DNA of 64,000 nt from Chelydra serpentina (GCA_037349315.1 JBAIAC010000057.1:14105501-14169500), one strand, 5' to 3'; shown: positions 41,181 through 52,463, counted from the stretch's first letter. Made by a program: numbers and translations. The notes: generated by a model from the sequence alone, not told the origin.

Positions 41181-41312
41181 TTCTGCACCCCAACCCCCTG
41201 CCCCAGCCCAGAGCACCCTGAACCCCTCATTTCTGGCCCCACTCCAGAGCCCACACCCCCAGCTAGAGCCCTCACCCCCTCCCGCACCCCAACCCCCTGC
41301 CTGGTCTCAGAG
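41149..41312 (+). repeat. C-rich repeat, probable interior of the 4716/29890 family
   Basis: Recurring words CTGGAGCCCTCACCCCC, CTGCACCCCAACCCCCTGCC and CCCAGAGCACCCTGAACCCC resemble the C-rich interior of the turtle element whose ends occur at 4716 and 29890. It overlaps the end of duplication copy 2. Confidence 0.5.
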
Positions 41313-42046
41313 TGGGTGAACTGTGTGATCCCACCCCCAGGAGAAGTGAAGATACAAGGCCGGACACCTGAGGCATGAACTGAGAGATGCCAGAGGGGCA
41401 GCCAGCCTGCCACCATGACAGCCCTATTGCTGGAGCCACTTACATCTCTGAATGAAGCAGTGGAACGTACCCACTGGGAACAATCCTACACCATGGGTGG
41501 GCATGAGCTGATCTCTCATCGGGCTTTGCACACGTCTGTGATGGGGAACACAGTGCAGAACTGAACCAGGAAACGGCTTCCCCGAAACGCCGTCCCATTC
41601 CTTGCATGGCATGAGAGAGGGGGGAACTCAGACAGAGACTTCAGTCTTCTCTGGAGTTTGCACCAGTGCTGCTCCCCTCCCTAACTCCAAGGGGCAAAGG
41701 ATCGGGCTCACAGAGCTGTGACGGAGCATGTGGCGGGAAGGGGGGGGTCCCTGCGTCCTACAGACTCATCTGCCCTCTCATCTCCGACCTGTATCAATGT
41801 ATTGGCTCCTTGGGAACCTCCGAGACGGCTCGTGGGGCTGGACACAAACAGTTAGGGGTCCCTGCGCACCAGTGTAGAACCCAGTAACAGCCCTATAACA
41901 GTAGTACAGCCCTGCTAAGGGGCGGGGACAAAACAAGACACACCCACTGCGAGGAGCCCTGGGGTGTGTGTGTGGGGGGACACGGGGGTCAGGTTTGATC
42001 AAAGACTGTAGTGTAAAGAGTTCTTTAGGTAAGGCCAAATATAGCT
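41313..42046. other. no gene or repeat recognised
   Basis: Nothing recognised; a short GTGTGTGTGTG lies near 41965. Confidence 0.4.
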
Positions 42047-42124
42047 GGGTTTGGTCCTGCTTTGAGCAGGGGGTTGGACTAGATGACCTCCTGAGGTCCC
42101 TTCCAACCCTGAGATTCTATGATA
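42047..42124 (+). mobile_element. short CR1 (or CR1-tailed SINE) 3' end
   Basis: GGTTTGGTCCTGCTTTGAGC, GGGTTGGACTAGATGACCTC and CCCTGAGATTCTATGATA. Only the last 78 bases are present, so parent LINE and SINE cannot be told apart. Confidence 0.88.
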
Positions 42125-42353
42125 GCATCTTCCACCCCAAAGGCATTTAGTCTGTATACTGGATCGTGTCGCTCTGTTCTGGGGTGGAGCACAGCCGCAC
42201 TCCACAGCAAGGATGAGGAGCTCTTTATTTCCTCACTATATCCACAGAGATTTAAAACATTCTTTTAAAAAATTGGTTTGTTTTTTTACATTACAAATGC
42301 CCCTCTCTCTAGCCTGGTGCCCCAGAAGACACTATGGCAGACAGGAGAACGGC

Positions 42354-42668
42354 CTGCATTGCCAACCCCACATGATCAAAAAACAATAAATCAGTCCCCA
42401 CAAAATCATGCGATTGGCTTAAAGATGACAGCTTTTAAAACCAGTAATGTCGGGGTTCTTTTTATTGGTCTTCTTGTGTCATAGGCTTTGGGAGTCACGT
42501 TCTCAGGTTTACTCTGCAACCATGAGGACGGGAAATTTACTTAAAAAAAACAAAACAAAATGAAAGCTGAGATTCTCGCATCATCGCACCACTCCAGGAG
42601 GCGGGGCTTTAGGAAAATCACTGAATATTGTGAGAGTCACAATAAAATCATGGGTGTAGGCCACACTG
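42354..42668 (+). mobile_element. nearly complete MITE, ATTGCCAACCCC ... GTAGGCCACACTG
   Basis: Left end GCATTGCCAACCCCACATGA, then CTGCAACCATGAGGACGGGA, a poly-A-like tract, ACCACTCCAGGAGGCGGGGC, and right end ATAAAATCATGGGTGTAGGC. The ends are diverged inverted repeats. It serves as reference for the fragments at 19606, 25570 and 47797. Confidence 0.7.
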
Positions 42669-42682
42669 ACTGCAGCTTTAGT

Positions 42683-43081
42683 CAGTAACGTAGCCGGGGG
42701 GGGAGGGAGGGGAGCGGAGGTAGCGGCCACTCCCCCTGTGAGCAGAAGCGGCGCCTTAAAAAGGAAGCGGTGCCTTTTTTTAGCTCCGTTCCCCCTTTAA
42801 AAAAAGGTGCCGCGGAGCTAAAAAAAGGCACCGCTTCTCTTTAAGGCACCGCTTCTTGCACTCACCCGGCGGCTCTTCGGTGGCACTTCAATGGCGGGTC
42901 CTTCACTCGCTCCGGGTCTTCGGCGGCGGGTACCACCGAAGACCCAGAGCGAGTGAAGGACCTGCCGCCGAAGTGCTGCCAAACAGCTGGAGCGCCGCCC
43001 GAGCGCTGCCGGGTGAGTACAGGTGGAGGCACCTTTTTATAGCTCCGCTCCCCCTGTGCTCTGGACCTGGCTACACGGCTG
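42683..43081. mobile_element. 399-bp double-hairpin MITE with exact 8-bp TSD
   Basis: Starts CAGTAACGTAGCCGGGG and ends GGCTACACGGCTG. GCTTTAGT flanks it on both sides (42675-42682 and 43082-43089). It contains two large foldbacks: 42745-42788 pairs with 42813-42855, and about 42883-42930 pairs with about 42931-42979. The 8-bp duplication indicates hAT-type transposition. No coding capacity. Confidence 0.93.
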
Positions 43082-43089
43082 GCTTTAGT

Positions 43090-44871
43090 GTTCCACCTGC
43101 CCTCTTGACCAGGAACTCAATGCCAGTCAATAGAATTCTCCCTACAGGGCACGTGGAGCGTTCATGTTCCAGGACTGTAGGGGATTTATGACAGCAGATT
43201 GCATATGCTTAACTTTAAGCACACACTTAAGTCTCTTTGGGACTTACCCAGGACTTTGCAGTTTTAAGTGAGTAAAACTAGATTAATTAAGAGGGGAAAT
43301 TTCATTCAGCCTGTTTGAGATTCTTGTTTGGTTTTTTGTCAGCACCCATCAAATGCTCGAGAAACATTTTGGAGAAAGGCTCTCTCTGTTAAAAATTCAA
43401 CACCCAGGTCCCTCTGCAGGAGATGAGTCCTCCAGTGAATTCCCCAACATAATCAAGGAAAACTAGATGTGAGCTTTTGATATCACTGAGAGGCAACAAG
43501 CAAAATTAAAAATAAAAGGGTGCTCAAGGAGTGTATCTAAAGAGCTGTCACTACAAAGGCGAACAAGGACGAGGGTTGCCGAATAGGATGGCGAGAGCTG
43601 CCTCCATATTAGAATGGAGACACAGCGCAGTCAACGCCAGAAAAATAAGCAGGGATTTCACACAAACAAGAACACCCAGTGGAGTTCATTTAATCCCAGA
43701 CAAACAACCACCCAACAAACCAGCCAGCCCCTGGAGACTGACACAGCAGATGGTGATAATTAACCACAAGCCAGGAGTCTGAGTTGCTGAGTGATCACCC
43801 GGAGAAGAAGGCACCTGAGATTTGGGGAGAGACTCTGGTGTTTACTGCTGGGCCTAATGCTCTTGAATGTCTTACTGTGGTCTGGAAGGATCAAGGTCTG
43901 CAAGCCCAGAGCTGGACCAGCCTTTCTGGTCTCTTGCATCTGTTTGCAGAGTCTGTTTGATTCTTTCTAGGTGCCATGAAAACAAAGGATATGACAGTCT
44001 AGTTTTCTAAGCTAGTCAGTGCCAGCAGCCCTGCACTCATGAGTAACAAACAGCCCAGTGCTTCTGAGCTACCCTACGATAACAAGCCAGCATGAGCAGT
44101 CCAGGGCTGAACAGCCGTACAGTCCCAAGCGTGTGAGCAGTCCAGTGCTTGTGTGCAATATTACAGCAAACCAGTACACCCAGTCCTGTAGCATAAGCAA
44201 CCTTCCAACTGTTTGGAGCAAATGTGTGGCCACGAAGAGCCCCCTAGAAACAAACCCAGCGCGTGCTTTCAGGAAGATGGCGAGAGAAAATAAACCAGCT
44301 TCCTGGGGGCTTGCTAGAAACAGGGCAGAAAAAAATGGAAGCAAATGTGCTGTCTCAACTCAGGCATTCTCTGACTTCCCAGCGGGGGCGAGTGAGAAGG
44401 GACGTGGCGCTGGGGAAAAAGCCAAGCGTCTTGTTTATATACAAAGCCATTGGAGAACAAGCAAACGCGGTAAGGAAAACGATCAGGGACAACATGCGAA
44501 CTAAATGGGTTTGTGCTTCAGGCTCGGACTGTCGGAAAGTCCCTCCTGCAAACCCTGCTTGGTCTGAAACCAGCTGCCAGCACATGCAATGCAGGGAAAA
44601 CCAGGAGGCAAATGCTTCTCTGGCGGGGGCGGGGAAAGAGAGGGCCTCTCTCCCTGGCCATGCTGCCATAGCAGTGATCAGCAGAGACTCTGGGGAGGAC
44701 CCACCCCGCTCTGTGGACCTTCGTGACACACTGCAAGATTCAGCTGGTTCCCTGGGCTTTTGCAGCAGGGGAGAGGGGTGCTGGGAACCCAGGGCCGTGT
44801 GAGGGAGAGAGTTTTACTGGGGGTGGGGTATTGTCAGCTGTGAGGAAGATTAAGCTGCTCGTTATCTGTGT
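43090..44871. other. no supported gene; a 179-codon open frame
   Basis: A plus frame at 44263-44802 has 179 codons, overlaps another frame and shows no domain. CATATGCTTAACTTTAAGCA at 43203 belongs to a dispersed palindromic repeat. Otherwise nothing recognised. Confidence 0.35.
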
Positions 44872-44882
44872 GTGTGTGTGTG
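44872..44882. repeat. short (TG)n tract
   Basis: TGTGTGTGTGT followed by GGAGGGGGG; too short to be informative. Confidence 0.6.
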
Positions 44883-44887
44883 GAGGG

Positions 44888-45711
44888 GGGTTATTTACAT
44901 CCGGGGTGTCTAGGGTTTCAGATTGGCGCCCTTTTTTATTAGTCTTTATAAAGGGAAACAAAGAAAGAAGCGTCTGATTCAGAACCCACCTCAGAGGCCA
45001 GGGCCACTGGGAATAAAGGGTTAAAATGTTCACACGGGTGTCCATCGCCTAAGCTCATCGCCAAACTTTACTCACCTCTAACACTTCGATAAACTGGATC
45101 CTTATTTTCCAGACAGGTTAGGGGACACCCGTGCACACTTAATTTGCACACACAGCTACCATGCTTGTGCATGTTGTCCACACAAATCCATCTCATTCAC
45201 GAGTGCACAAGTGACCAACACAGCGCTTGCAGAGACGACACACGGTGGCTCAGGGAACAGTGTGACTAGAAAGCACGACCACTAGACCACTACGTGAACA
45301 CCTAACACGAATGAATCACTCCCTAGGGGGGAAATTTACCAGGCCTAGGCACCACAAAAGACCCATTTCAGCCCATCGGCTTTTGGTGCATAGGGCTCGT
45401 GTTGCCTCTCTGAATCTCACCCTAAGTGAAGAAGGAGCGAAGGGCCTGATCCAGATCCTGGGTATCCACTGGGGCCCAATCCTCCCACCAAAGGGTACAA
45501 GCAACACTTACTGACCTCAGTAGGACTCACCTGTATCCTGCAAGGACATGCTAGAGGCCCTGAGAGCTTTGGGGGAACCAGGGAGGAAATGGCGGGAAAC
45601 CCACTGTTTCCTGGAGGCCTGGCCTGTTCCTTCCTACCAGACCTGTCCATCGTCCCTGGAAGGAACGTTAGCCCAGGAACAGGAAGGCACAATTTAGGGA
45701 ACTGGCCTTAC
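44888..45711. other. no gene or repeat recognised
   Basis: Nothing recognised. Confidence 0.4.
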
Positions 45712-45840
45712 GCTGTGGGAGCGGTTGCCAGTAGGTCACTGGTTCAAAGCCAGCCCCAATCAGTAGCTGCTGGAAGCTGTTGCTCTCGGAGGCCTGGTGG
45801 CTTGAGAGAGAGGCGCTGATGGAGGTCACCAGTGTTAGCA
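45712..45840 (+). repeat. possible tRNA-derived SINE fragment
   Basis: AGGTCACTGGTTCAAAGCCA looks like a B-box with flanking T-stem, and AGTAGCTGCTGGAAGCTGTT with TGGCTTGAGAGAGAGGCGCT is reminiscent of a turtle repeat. The A-box is unclear. Confidence 0.35.
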
Positions 45841-46894
45841 GCACCTGGGGTGTCAATCTGAGCAGAGAGGACATGGGCTGGAAGGGCCGCGGTGACTCCC
45901 CCACCCGAGTGCAGTCTCTCCTGACCAAGGTCAAGGGGTGCGGATGTAGGGAGTGAGTCCTAGTGCTACCCAGAGCATCCCTGTTCTGCAGATGGCTAAA
46001 GGGAGTCACTGACTCGGGTTGTCAATCCAGCTCCTTCCACTGGCTAGGAGCTCGCTGAAGGTCTGTTTACCCTGCCCTTGGGAGGTGAGACGGCAGCGTA
46101 GACATGCGGAGCCAGCTTTAACCGAGCTAGAGTAACAATGGCAGGGAAGCTGCGGCCAGCATGAGCGGCTCAGTGCTTGGGGTGAGGGAGAAACGCCCCT
46201 TTCTCCAAGCCTCTCCATGCTCTGCAGGGACGAAATGGTTGTGTCTCCCTACAGCAATTCCTGCATGAGCTTCCCCCTCTCGCATGGGAACACAGCGGGA
46301 AAATCCTCAGCTGGGGTAAATCAGCACAGCTCCACTGAGGATCTGGTTCAATGCACGTGAATGTGTTTGTACACGCCAGTGGATGCTGGTGAGGCTGGTT
46401 TTGCATGTGGTAAGTGGTGGTGTGCGCTCTAGTTGTCTGCTTCGTTTAGAACTGGCCTGAATGCTTGATGGGAACTCTCATTCAATCGGAGCGACTGACA
46501 TTCCCCAGGCCTGGATTTAACATTTCAGCGCAGTAATTGTGTTTCCTCCTGACCGTGAATCCAGCCCGGTGAAAGGTGCCGGGCTGGCAGCCCAGGCGTC
46601 TCGCTGATCGTGTTACTGTTCCGGTAACAAGGTCGCAGCGGGAGCTAAGTGGTTCTTCCTGGCTTGGCTGGCGAGACACTGTTTCCTCACTGGCTCTCTC
46701 GGGCCATGTCTGTGCCGGGCGCTGGGGGTGTCATTCCCAGCTCCTGTAGATGTCCCGCTAAAAACAACAGGCTAGCTGTGGGAGCACAGGTTGCTTGGGC
46801 CACAGCCCAACTACATACCTGTAACCTGCCCCAACCCCCAAGTATATATATGGGCGGCTAGCCCAAGCCACCCCCCGGGCTCCCCTGCCTACAC
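45841..46894. other. mostly unrecognised
   Basis: 46085-46170 (GAGTAACAATGGCAGGGAAG) is a scrap of a MITE like that at 35375. The rest is not recognised. Confidence 0.35.
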
Positions 46895-46965
46895 TGTATG
46901 GGTACGTCTACATGAGCTGCGAATCACAGCCCCAGCTCCAAGTGTAGACACAGTCTAAGGTATGA
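46895..46965. mobile_element. fragment of a 'GGTACGTCTACA' MITE
   Basis: ATGGGTACGTCTACATGAGC and CCAAGTGTAGACACAGTC are facing TCTACA/TGTAGA ends typical of the palindromic families at 17812 and 53333. Confidence 0.5.
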
Positions 46966-47169
46966 GCACTTCCACTGCAGCCTGGTACTGCAGGGGAATA
47001 AGAACCATGCATCAGGGTCAGCCCCAGGTGAGGAATAATCCCTAAAATCCCCCCAACTATTAACGCTCCATAGGGATGTGCCTTTCGCCAGTGTTGCTTC
47101 TGTCCCAAGCACCTTAGTGACTATCCCATGCAATTAATTAACCTTCGCCACACGCCGGCCAGATAAGTA

Positions 47170-47235
47170 TCACTGCCGTGATACAGAGGAGGAAACGGAG
47201 TCACAGACAGGTCATGTGACTTGTCCACAAGTAAG
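47170..47235 (-). repeat. MIR-like SINE fragment
   Basis: GATACAGAGGAGGAAACGGA and GTCATGTGACTTGTCC are the reverse complement of the MIR 'cctcagtttcc' region. Confidence 0.5.
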
Positions 47236-47249
47236 GACCTGCGCAGAGC

Positions 47250-47430
47250 TGAGCGAGAAAACTGAGTTTTCAGGTTGCTGGAAGTTCCGAAAAAAATCAG
47301 GAACGTTTTTTTCCAGTTTAGGGTCGAACCACACCCAGCAGTTTTCAGGTTTTTTGACAAATCGAAAAAGCCAGAAAAATTTTGTTCGTTCGGCCCGAAA
47401 TGTTTCGTTTTGGGGCATTTTAAACCATTT
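47250..47430. repeat. unclassified A/T-run repeat candidate
   Basis: CCGAAAAAAATCAGGAACGT, TTTTTCCAGTTTAGGGTCGA and CGAAATGTTTCGTTTTGGGG look like a dispersed 'ttcgg...ccgaaa' element. No ends could be fixed. Confidence 0.3.
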
Positions 47431-47499
47431 TTTTAAATAAAGGGAAATGACAGGCTAGATTCTCACAGCCCCAGGAGGCGGGGCTGCAGCTGCCTTCAC

Positions 47500-47780
47500 A
47501 CCGGGTAGCCCAGCTGTTAGGGCACTCACCTGGGGGTGGGAGACAAGTTTCAATTGAAGCTCTGGAGCAGGGACTTAAACTACAAGACTCTTACATCTCC
47601 CCTTACAGCCCTAAACACCAGGCTATTGGCTATGCTGGGGTGGGCGGGGCCTCTCGCAGGCTTTCCTGTTGAAGCTGTTCCACTGTGTATAAAATATTTG
47701 ACTCGGCCTTGGGCCAGAAGGCGAGCGTGAGAATGATTCTGGCCTGGTGGTTAGGGCTCTCACTGGAGGGGAAGCAAGCT
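47500..47780 (+). repeat. tRNA-like SINE
   Basis: GGGTAGCCCAGCTGTTAGGG with CACTCACCTGGG is a tRNA-like A-box head. Then come CTGTTGAAGCTGTTCCACTG, TGTATAAAATATTTGACTCG and a second head-like CTGGTGGTTAGGGCTCTCAC. I recognise the order from a reptile SINE with duplicated heads. Confidence 0.6.
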
Positions 47781-47796
47781 GGGTTTACATTGTCAG

Positions 47797-47872
47797 GGTT
47801 TTCTCTGCAACCACGAGGGCTAGAAACATAACTCATTTTTTAAATGAAAGCTGAGAATCTCATGTAATCAGT
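47797..47872 (+). mobile_element. fragment of the 42354 MITE family
   Basis: TTTTCTCTGCAACCACGAGG, GCTAGAAACATAACTC and GAAAGCTGAGAATCTCATGT. It ends where the next element's target duplication begins. Confidence 0.6.
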
Positions 47873-47885
47873 TGCTAATCTACAC

Positions 47886-48293
47886 CAGTGGTTCTCAACC
47901 AGGGGGTATGTGAAGTCCTAGGGGTACGCAGAGGTCTTCTAGGAGGTACATCAACTCATCTAGAGATTTGCCAAGTTTTACAACAGGCTACGTAAAGAGC
48001 ACCAGCGAAGTCAGTACAAACTAAAATGTAATGCCGACAATGACTCTTTTATATTGCTCTATACACTGAAATGGAAGTACAATGTTTATATTCCAACTGA
48101 TTTATTTTATAGTTATATGGTAAAAATGCAAAAGTAAGCAACTGTTCAGTAAGAGTGTGGCTGGAACACTTTTGTATTTTTAGGTCTGATTTTGTAAGCA
48201 AGTAGTTTTTAAGTGAGGTGAAACTTGGGGGTAGGCCAGACAAATCAGCCTCCTGAAAGGGGTACAGCAGTCTGGAAAGGTTGAGAGCCATTT
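47886..48293 (+). mobile_element. 408-bp hAT-like MITE with 7/8 TSD
   Basis: Begins CAGTGGTTCTCAACCAGGGG and ends GGTTGAGAGCCATTT; inverted ends of the CAGNGGTTCTCAACC type are shared by many vertebrate hAT families. It is flanked by ATCTACAC (47878-47885) and ATCTAGAC (48294-48301). The interior includes GATTTTGTAAGCAAGTAGTT. Non-coding. Confidence 0.92.
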
Positions 48294-48742
48294 ATCTAGA
48301 CTGAATGTAACAGCTCCCCTTTGTCAGAGAAGCATCATGCAGTATATCTGACTTGCACAAGGGATACAATTGGGAGGGGGGCAATTAAAGGTTTGTGTTC
48401 AAACTTCAGTCCAACACAAGCAGTCAGAGTGAAGCCGCTTAAAATGGGAGACTAATGATCTCAATCTGCAACCCACGTTTCCTGAAGCACAACAAGAGAG
48501 ATTTCTGCTGAGATCTGTGGGCTGCAAATTGAGGCTAGTCAGATAAATGAACAATGTGATATTGTCCTGTGAGTCACCAGCCGTGTGAGGATAGCAAAGT
48601 TCAGCCACAGCGTTTTCAGTACCCAGGAGCCGGCCAATTTCAAACTTCTGCCACTCCAGAAGGATTTGGGTTTGTTTTTTTATAAACTGTCACTTTTGCT
48701 TGAAGTGGTCAAACCACAATCAGACCAAGTTCTGCCCCAGGG
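48294..48742. other. no gene or repeat recognised
   Basis: Nothing recognised. Confidence 0.4.
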
Positions 48743-48958
48743 CAGTTGTTTTCAACCTTTTTTCATTTGTGGACCTCTAAAATATTTCAACTGGAGGTGC
48801 AGACCCCTTTGGAAATCTTAGATATAGTCTGCAGATCCCCAGGGGTCCACGGACCACAGGGAGAAGACCAGTGGTCTACGGTAACAACCACCTTTCGCAG
48901 ACCCCTAGACAGTCTGCAGACCTCCGGGGGCCCACGGACCACAGATTGAAAAGCAGTG
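48743..48958. mobile_element. hAT-like MITE, CAGTTGTTTTCAACC ... GATTGAAAAGCAGTG
   Basis: The ends are inverted repeats with few changes. Inside are two GGNCCACGGACCACAG blocks. Flanking octamers CCCCAGGG and CTGTAGGG agree at 5 of 8 positions. Confidence 0.75.
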
Positions 48959-49399
48959 CTGTAGGGTAACGATGACACTGGCTTACGCATTCTCTGACCT
49001 CTAACTCTTTCAGCCTCTCCGAGAATTTCAAGGACAAACGGAAAAGGTCCTAGAATGAGTCTAGACTCACTCTTTAATGAGGCCATCTTTCCATCTCCCA
49101 AAGTACAGATACCACGCTCATCACCCTAGCAACAGACAACCTTGCCTGGTGTTGTTGCGTGGGATCAAACTGGTGACCTTGAGAGGAAAAGGCTCTGCCC
49201 TTCATTTTCAGAATAGTTACAAACCAAAAACTACTTTAAAAGAACATGACGGCTGCAAAGTCAATTAAGCCTCCTTGTGCCTATGTGTAACCCACACACC
49301 TCCTGGGGGTGGTGTTCTGGCCAATCTAGTGGCACCGAGACGGTGAGACCACTTAAAGAGAGACATAAAATGAGTCTGTGCTACAGCCTTAGCTAACAG
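48959..49399. other. no gene or repeat recognised
   Basis: Nothing recognised. Confidence 0.4.
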
Positions 49400-49502
49400 C
49401 CAGGTGGCTTTTCGCTCATGCAGTAGAGGCTCATACACTAAGCTCCAGGGGACCCCGGTTCAATCCTGCCCGTCAACAACCGGGGTCTGTCGGTGTTACA
49501 TA
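49400..49502 (+). mobile_element. tRNA-like SINE fragment
   Basis: GCTCATGCAGTAGAGGCTCA resembles an A-box region and CCCCGGTTCAATCCTGCCCG a B-box. CGGGGTCTGTCGGTGTTACA follows. I recognise it as a turtle tRNA-derived repeat. Confidence 0.6.
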
Positions 49503-49721
49503 TACTTTATAATACACAGCTTAGTTACATGGGCACATACTAGTTTTTCCACAGAGCTTCTCATTTTCTCATTCAGTGCACAGGGAGGATGGCAGCTAGT
49601 TAATATTTTGTTTTATCCTAATGGTCAGTGTGTGGCCCAGGCCTCATTTACTGCACACTACTCAAACCCTGCTCTAAATACAGAATCATTAAGATCCTCA
49701 TGGGCTTTTCTGTGGGGTTGA

Positions 49722-50055
49722 GCAAGGGTATTATCCCCATTTTACAGATGGGGAACTGAGGCCCAGAGATTAATGTCCACTGCTTTTAGGTGCCCAGATT
49801 GAGATGGCCAAGCCTGATTTTTTTTGCAGTCCTTAGCCTCCTATAGCTGTTTATAAAGCACAGCTCTGACTGACCTTAGCTGCAGCTGAGAGTGCTCAGC
49901 ACTGCTGCAAACCAGCCCCCAGGCTCGCAAGTCAGGCACCCAGAAAATGAGGAGCAGTAACTTCCCCAGCATCCCATGGGAACTCTGTGACAGAGGCAGG
50001 CATAGAATCCAGGACAGCCTTCAACTGCCTTAACCGTGACAGCATCCTTTCGCCC
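49722..50055 (-). repeat. MIR-like SINE interrupted by a palindromic repeat
   Basis: TCCCCATTTTACAGATGGGG and CTGAGGCCCAGAGATTAA are the MIR body on the minus strand. The head side reappears at GTGACAGAGGCAGGCATAGA and CCTTAACCGTGACAGCATC. Between them 49800-49930 contains CAGCTGAGAGTGCTCAGCAC, a different repeat. Confidence 0.6.
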
Positions 50056-50151
50056 CATGCAGTCCTTATGAGCCACCAACCATTCCTATGCCACCCGTGC
50101 TAACAGAGTAACTGACCCCACTAGCAGTTTGTCATCCTCCAAGCAGACCAG

Positions 50152-50165
50152 CCACTAGAGGGCGA
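50152..50165 (+). promoter_or_regulatory. CTCF-like binding motif
   Basis: CCACTAGAGGGCGA matches the CTCF core at 13 of 14 positions, in the same orientation as the motif at 2561. Occupancy unknown. Confidence 0.4.
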
Positions 50166-51612
50166 TGATACATACTCTTTGCCAGTGAACTTCACAGATA
50201 TTTGCTGGCAGCAGAGGCATAGTGAGACTTGGGAGTCCTGGGTTCCATTTCAGGCTTAAGAAAGGAATGTGTCTCATGGTCACAGACCCTTTTGCCTCTG
50301 TTTCTCCCAATCTGAAACCCCAAGAAACCTTCTGTCTCACTCCCTCCAAGCTGTCTCTGTACCTGCCCTGTCTCTCCCCACGCCCCTTCCCTGGCTCCTT
50401 GTCCAAGTCTCCTCTGAACCCGACTCATCCCTCCCCAGTCTCCTTGCCCAGCCAATCCCAGTCTCCCCTCCAGCTCCTGTCTCTCCAGCCATGTCCCAAT
50501 CTATTCCCTCCCCCAATCTCTAGGTCTAGCTCTTGTCCTATCTGTGTTTGTGTCAGGCAGTTTCCTCCTCCATGCTGCCTGGGTGCCAACACAGAGGGCA
50601 TCACGAGCCCAGGAGAGACAGTCGCCCTGCTCGCAGTTTCTGTCCCTGTCCCCAACACTAGCCCGGAGAAGCCAGAAGCAGCAACTGCAAGCAAATCCTT
50701 TTTAGCCCTGGCAGCCCTGGCCTGGTGCAGTTGGGATTGTCAGAGAATTTAGCAGCCAGACTCTAACAAGTCTCTACTGAGCATGTGCAAACGGATTCTT
50801 TCAAAGGTTTATAATGTGGCCAAATTTGGGTAGCTTTTCACAGGAACAGCAAAAGGCGCATCCCTGACACCAGGTGACCTTTCCCGCCTGCCTCCAACCC
50901 CCACCCCTGTCCCAATATCAAGCCCCTACTGGAGCTTCTCAACAAAGTGGTTGGAAGAATTTTAACATGGACCAACCAACGTATTTTTCCCTACGCTCAT
51001 TCTTGGAAGTGGCTATGCTATTTTTGCTGAAACTTTCCAACAAAATTCAACCAGAGGTAGATAACTAGCAGGGGGAATTTCAGCCTGAATGGGGAAAGTT
51101 TGGCAACGTTATAAGCAACTGAAAACAGGGCCTCATAATGGGCGCACAGGTACATGCTACTCTCATTTGACAGACGGGGAAATTGAAGTCTATGCTTTAT
51201 GTGAGCTGCCCAAGGGCAGCGTCTCCTGACATCAGGAGCTCCTCAAACCAAAGCACGGACTTCAAACAGGGCGGTTCAAGCGTGAGCATTATCGGTCGTG
51301 TCTGCACAGCCTGGGTAACCTCCCAGCACTGACAAAACTCCCATCATGCCCTGGGCTCAGAGTAAAACCTGAGCAGAGGCTCCTCTTTGGAACAACCAAA
51401 GTCCTGGGCCCTGTTCCTGACTCTCCTTCCAGAGATGAGAAACTCCCACTGAAGTCAATGAATGTCACCGACCCGGGTGTATTGCCCTGGCCCATCCCCA
51501 CCGGTGCCCCGACTGTCCTGCTGCAGGACATTGGTAATTGCCATGGAAGCTGCTGAGGGCTCAGTGCTTTGGGAAATCAGGAAACTAGAAACGTTACTTA
51601 TTATGGGAAGAT
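50166..51612. other. mostly unrecognised
   Basis: 51120-51215 (CATTTGACAGACGGGGAAAT) is a MIR-like scrap on the minus strand. A C/T-rich tract spans 50330-50530 and opens several frames. No gene. Confidence 0.4.
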
Positions 51613-51830
51613 TCATGGATTCCAAGCCCAGGCAGGACCATCGTGATCCTCTAGCCTGACTCCTGTACAATACAGGCTAGAGACCTGCCCCAGAATAATT
51701 CCTAGAGTGGATCTTTTAGAAAAACATCCAATCTTGATTTAAAAATGGTCACTGATGGAGAATCCACCACGACCCTTGGTCTTGCCCTAACTATGATAGA
51801 GAAACAGTGCCACAAAGTGCTGCTAAAATG
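51613..51830 (-). mobile_element. old CR1 3' region
   Basis: TTCATGGATTCCAAGCCCAG, CCATCGTGATCCTCTAGCCT and TCACTGATGGAGAATCCACC are a diverged minus-strand CR1 3' end. Confidence 0.75.
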
Positions 51831-51954
51831 TCCAAAGGAAACCAACTGACAATCTAGAGAGGGGACAGATTTTATGCTAACATCTCTCAGTTCTTGTTAC
51901 TGTAGGTGTCACAGGTAACCACCCCAGGTACAGCATTTCCAGATACGATGGGAT

Positions 51955-52165
51955 TGCCATGAAGACACGATTCCCTTCGGAATGATACAATCTAGGCTGA
52001 ATATCAGGAAAATCACCCTGGCAGTGAGATCTCAGTGAGTGTGATGTCATCTCAAGAAAAAGACCCACGGTCCCATCACTTGGGACATTCAAACACGGAC
52101 TGGACACAACCCCAGCAAACGCTCCATAGCGAACAACTCTGCAATTGCCAGCCACTTGTATTGCT
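51955..52165 (+). mobile_element. old CR1 3' region
   Basis: AATCTAGGCTGAATATCAGG then AAAATCACCCTGGCAGTGAG encode the CR1 ORF2 C-terminal region, and CATCACTTGGGACATTCAAA follows. Opposite in orientation to its neighbour. Confidence 0.7.
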
Positions 52166-52463
52166 CCATGTTAGCCATTCCAGCAACGCTTCTGCCTGCC
52201 AGTCTGCATGCTAATTGGATCCACCACTGCCATCACCGTCTGGGAGCACTGAGAGAAGTCACCAGCAGTATACGGGGAATTACTGTTGATTGTGAGTAAA
52301 TGAGAGATTATTAAGCCCTGAAAGGCAAAATGACTCTGCCGGATTGCGTGCACAAAAAGCTCTGTGCAGGTGTTGCATGGTGGTGATGAGGGAGAGGTAA
52401 TGGCCACACCTGAGCATTTCCTGAGCGAAGGCAGCCTGTGCAGCTGTCCCCTCCGTGCTGAAC

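Noticed and set aside
44263..44802. 179-codon open frame
   Set aside because: It overlaps a competing frame at 44058-44504 and a minus-strand frame; no domain seen.
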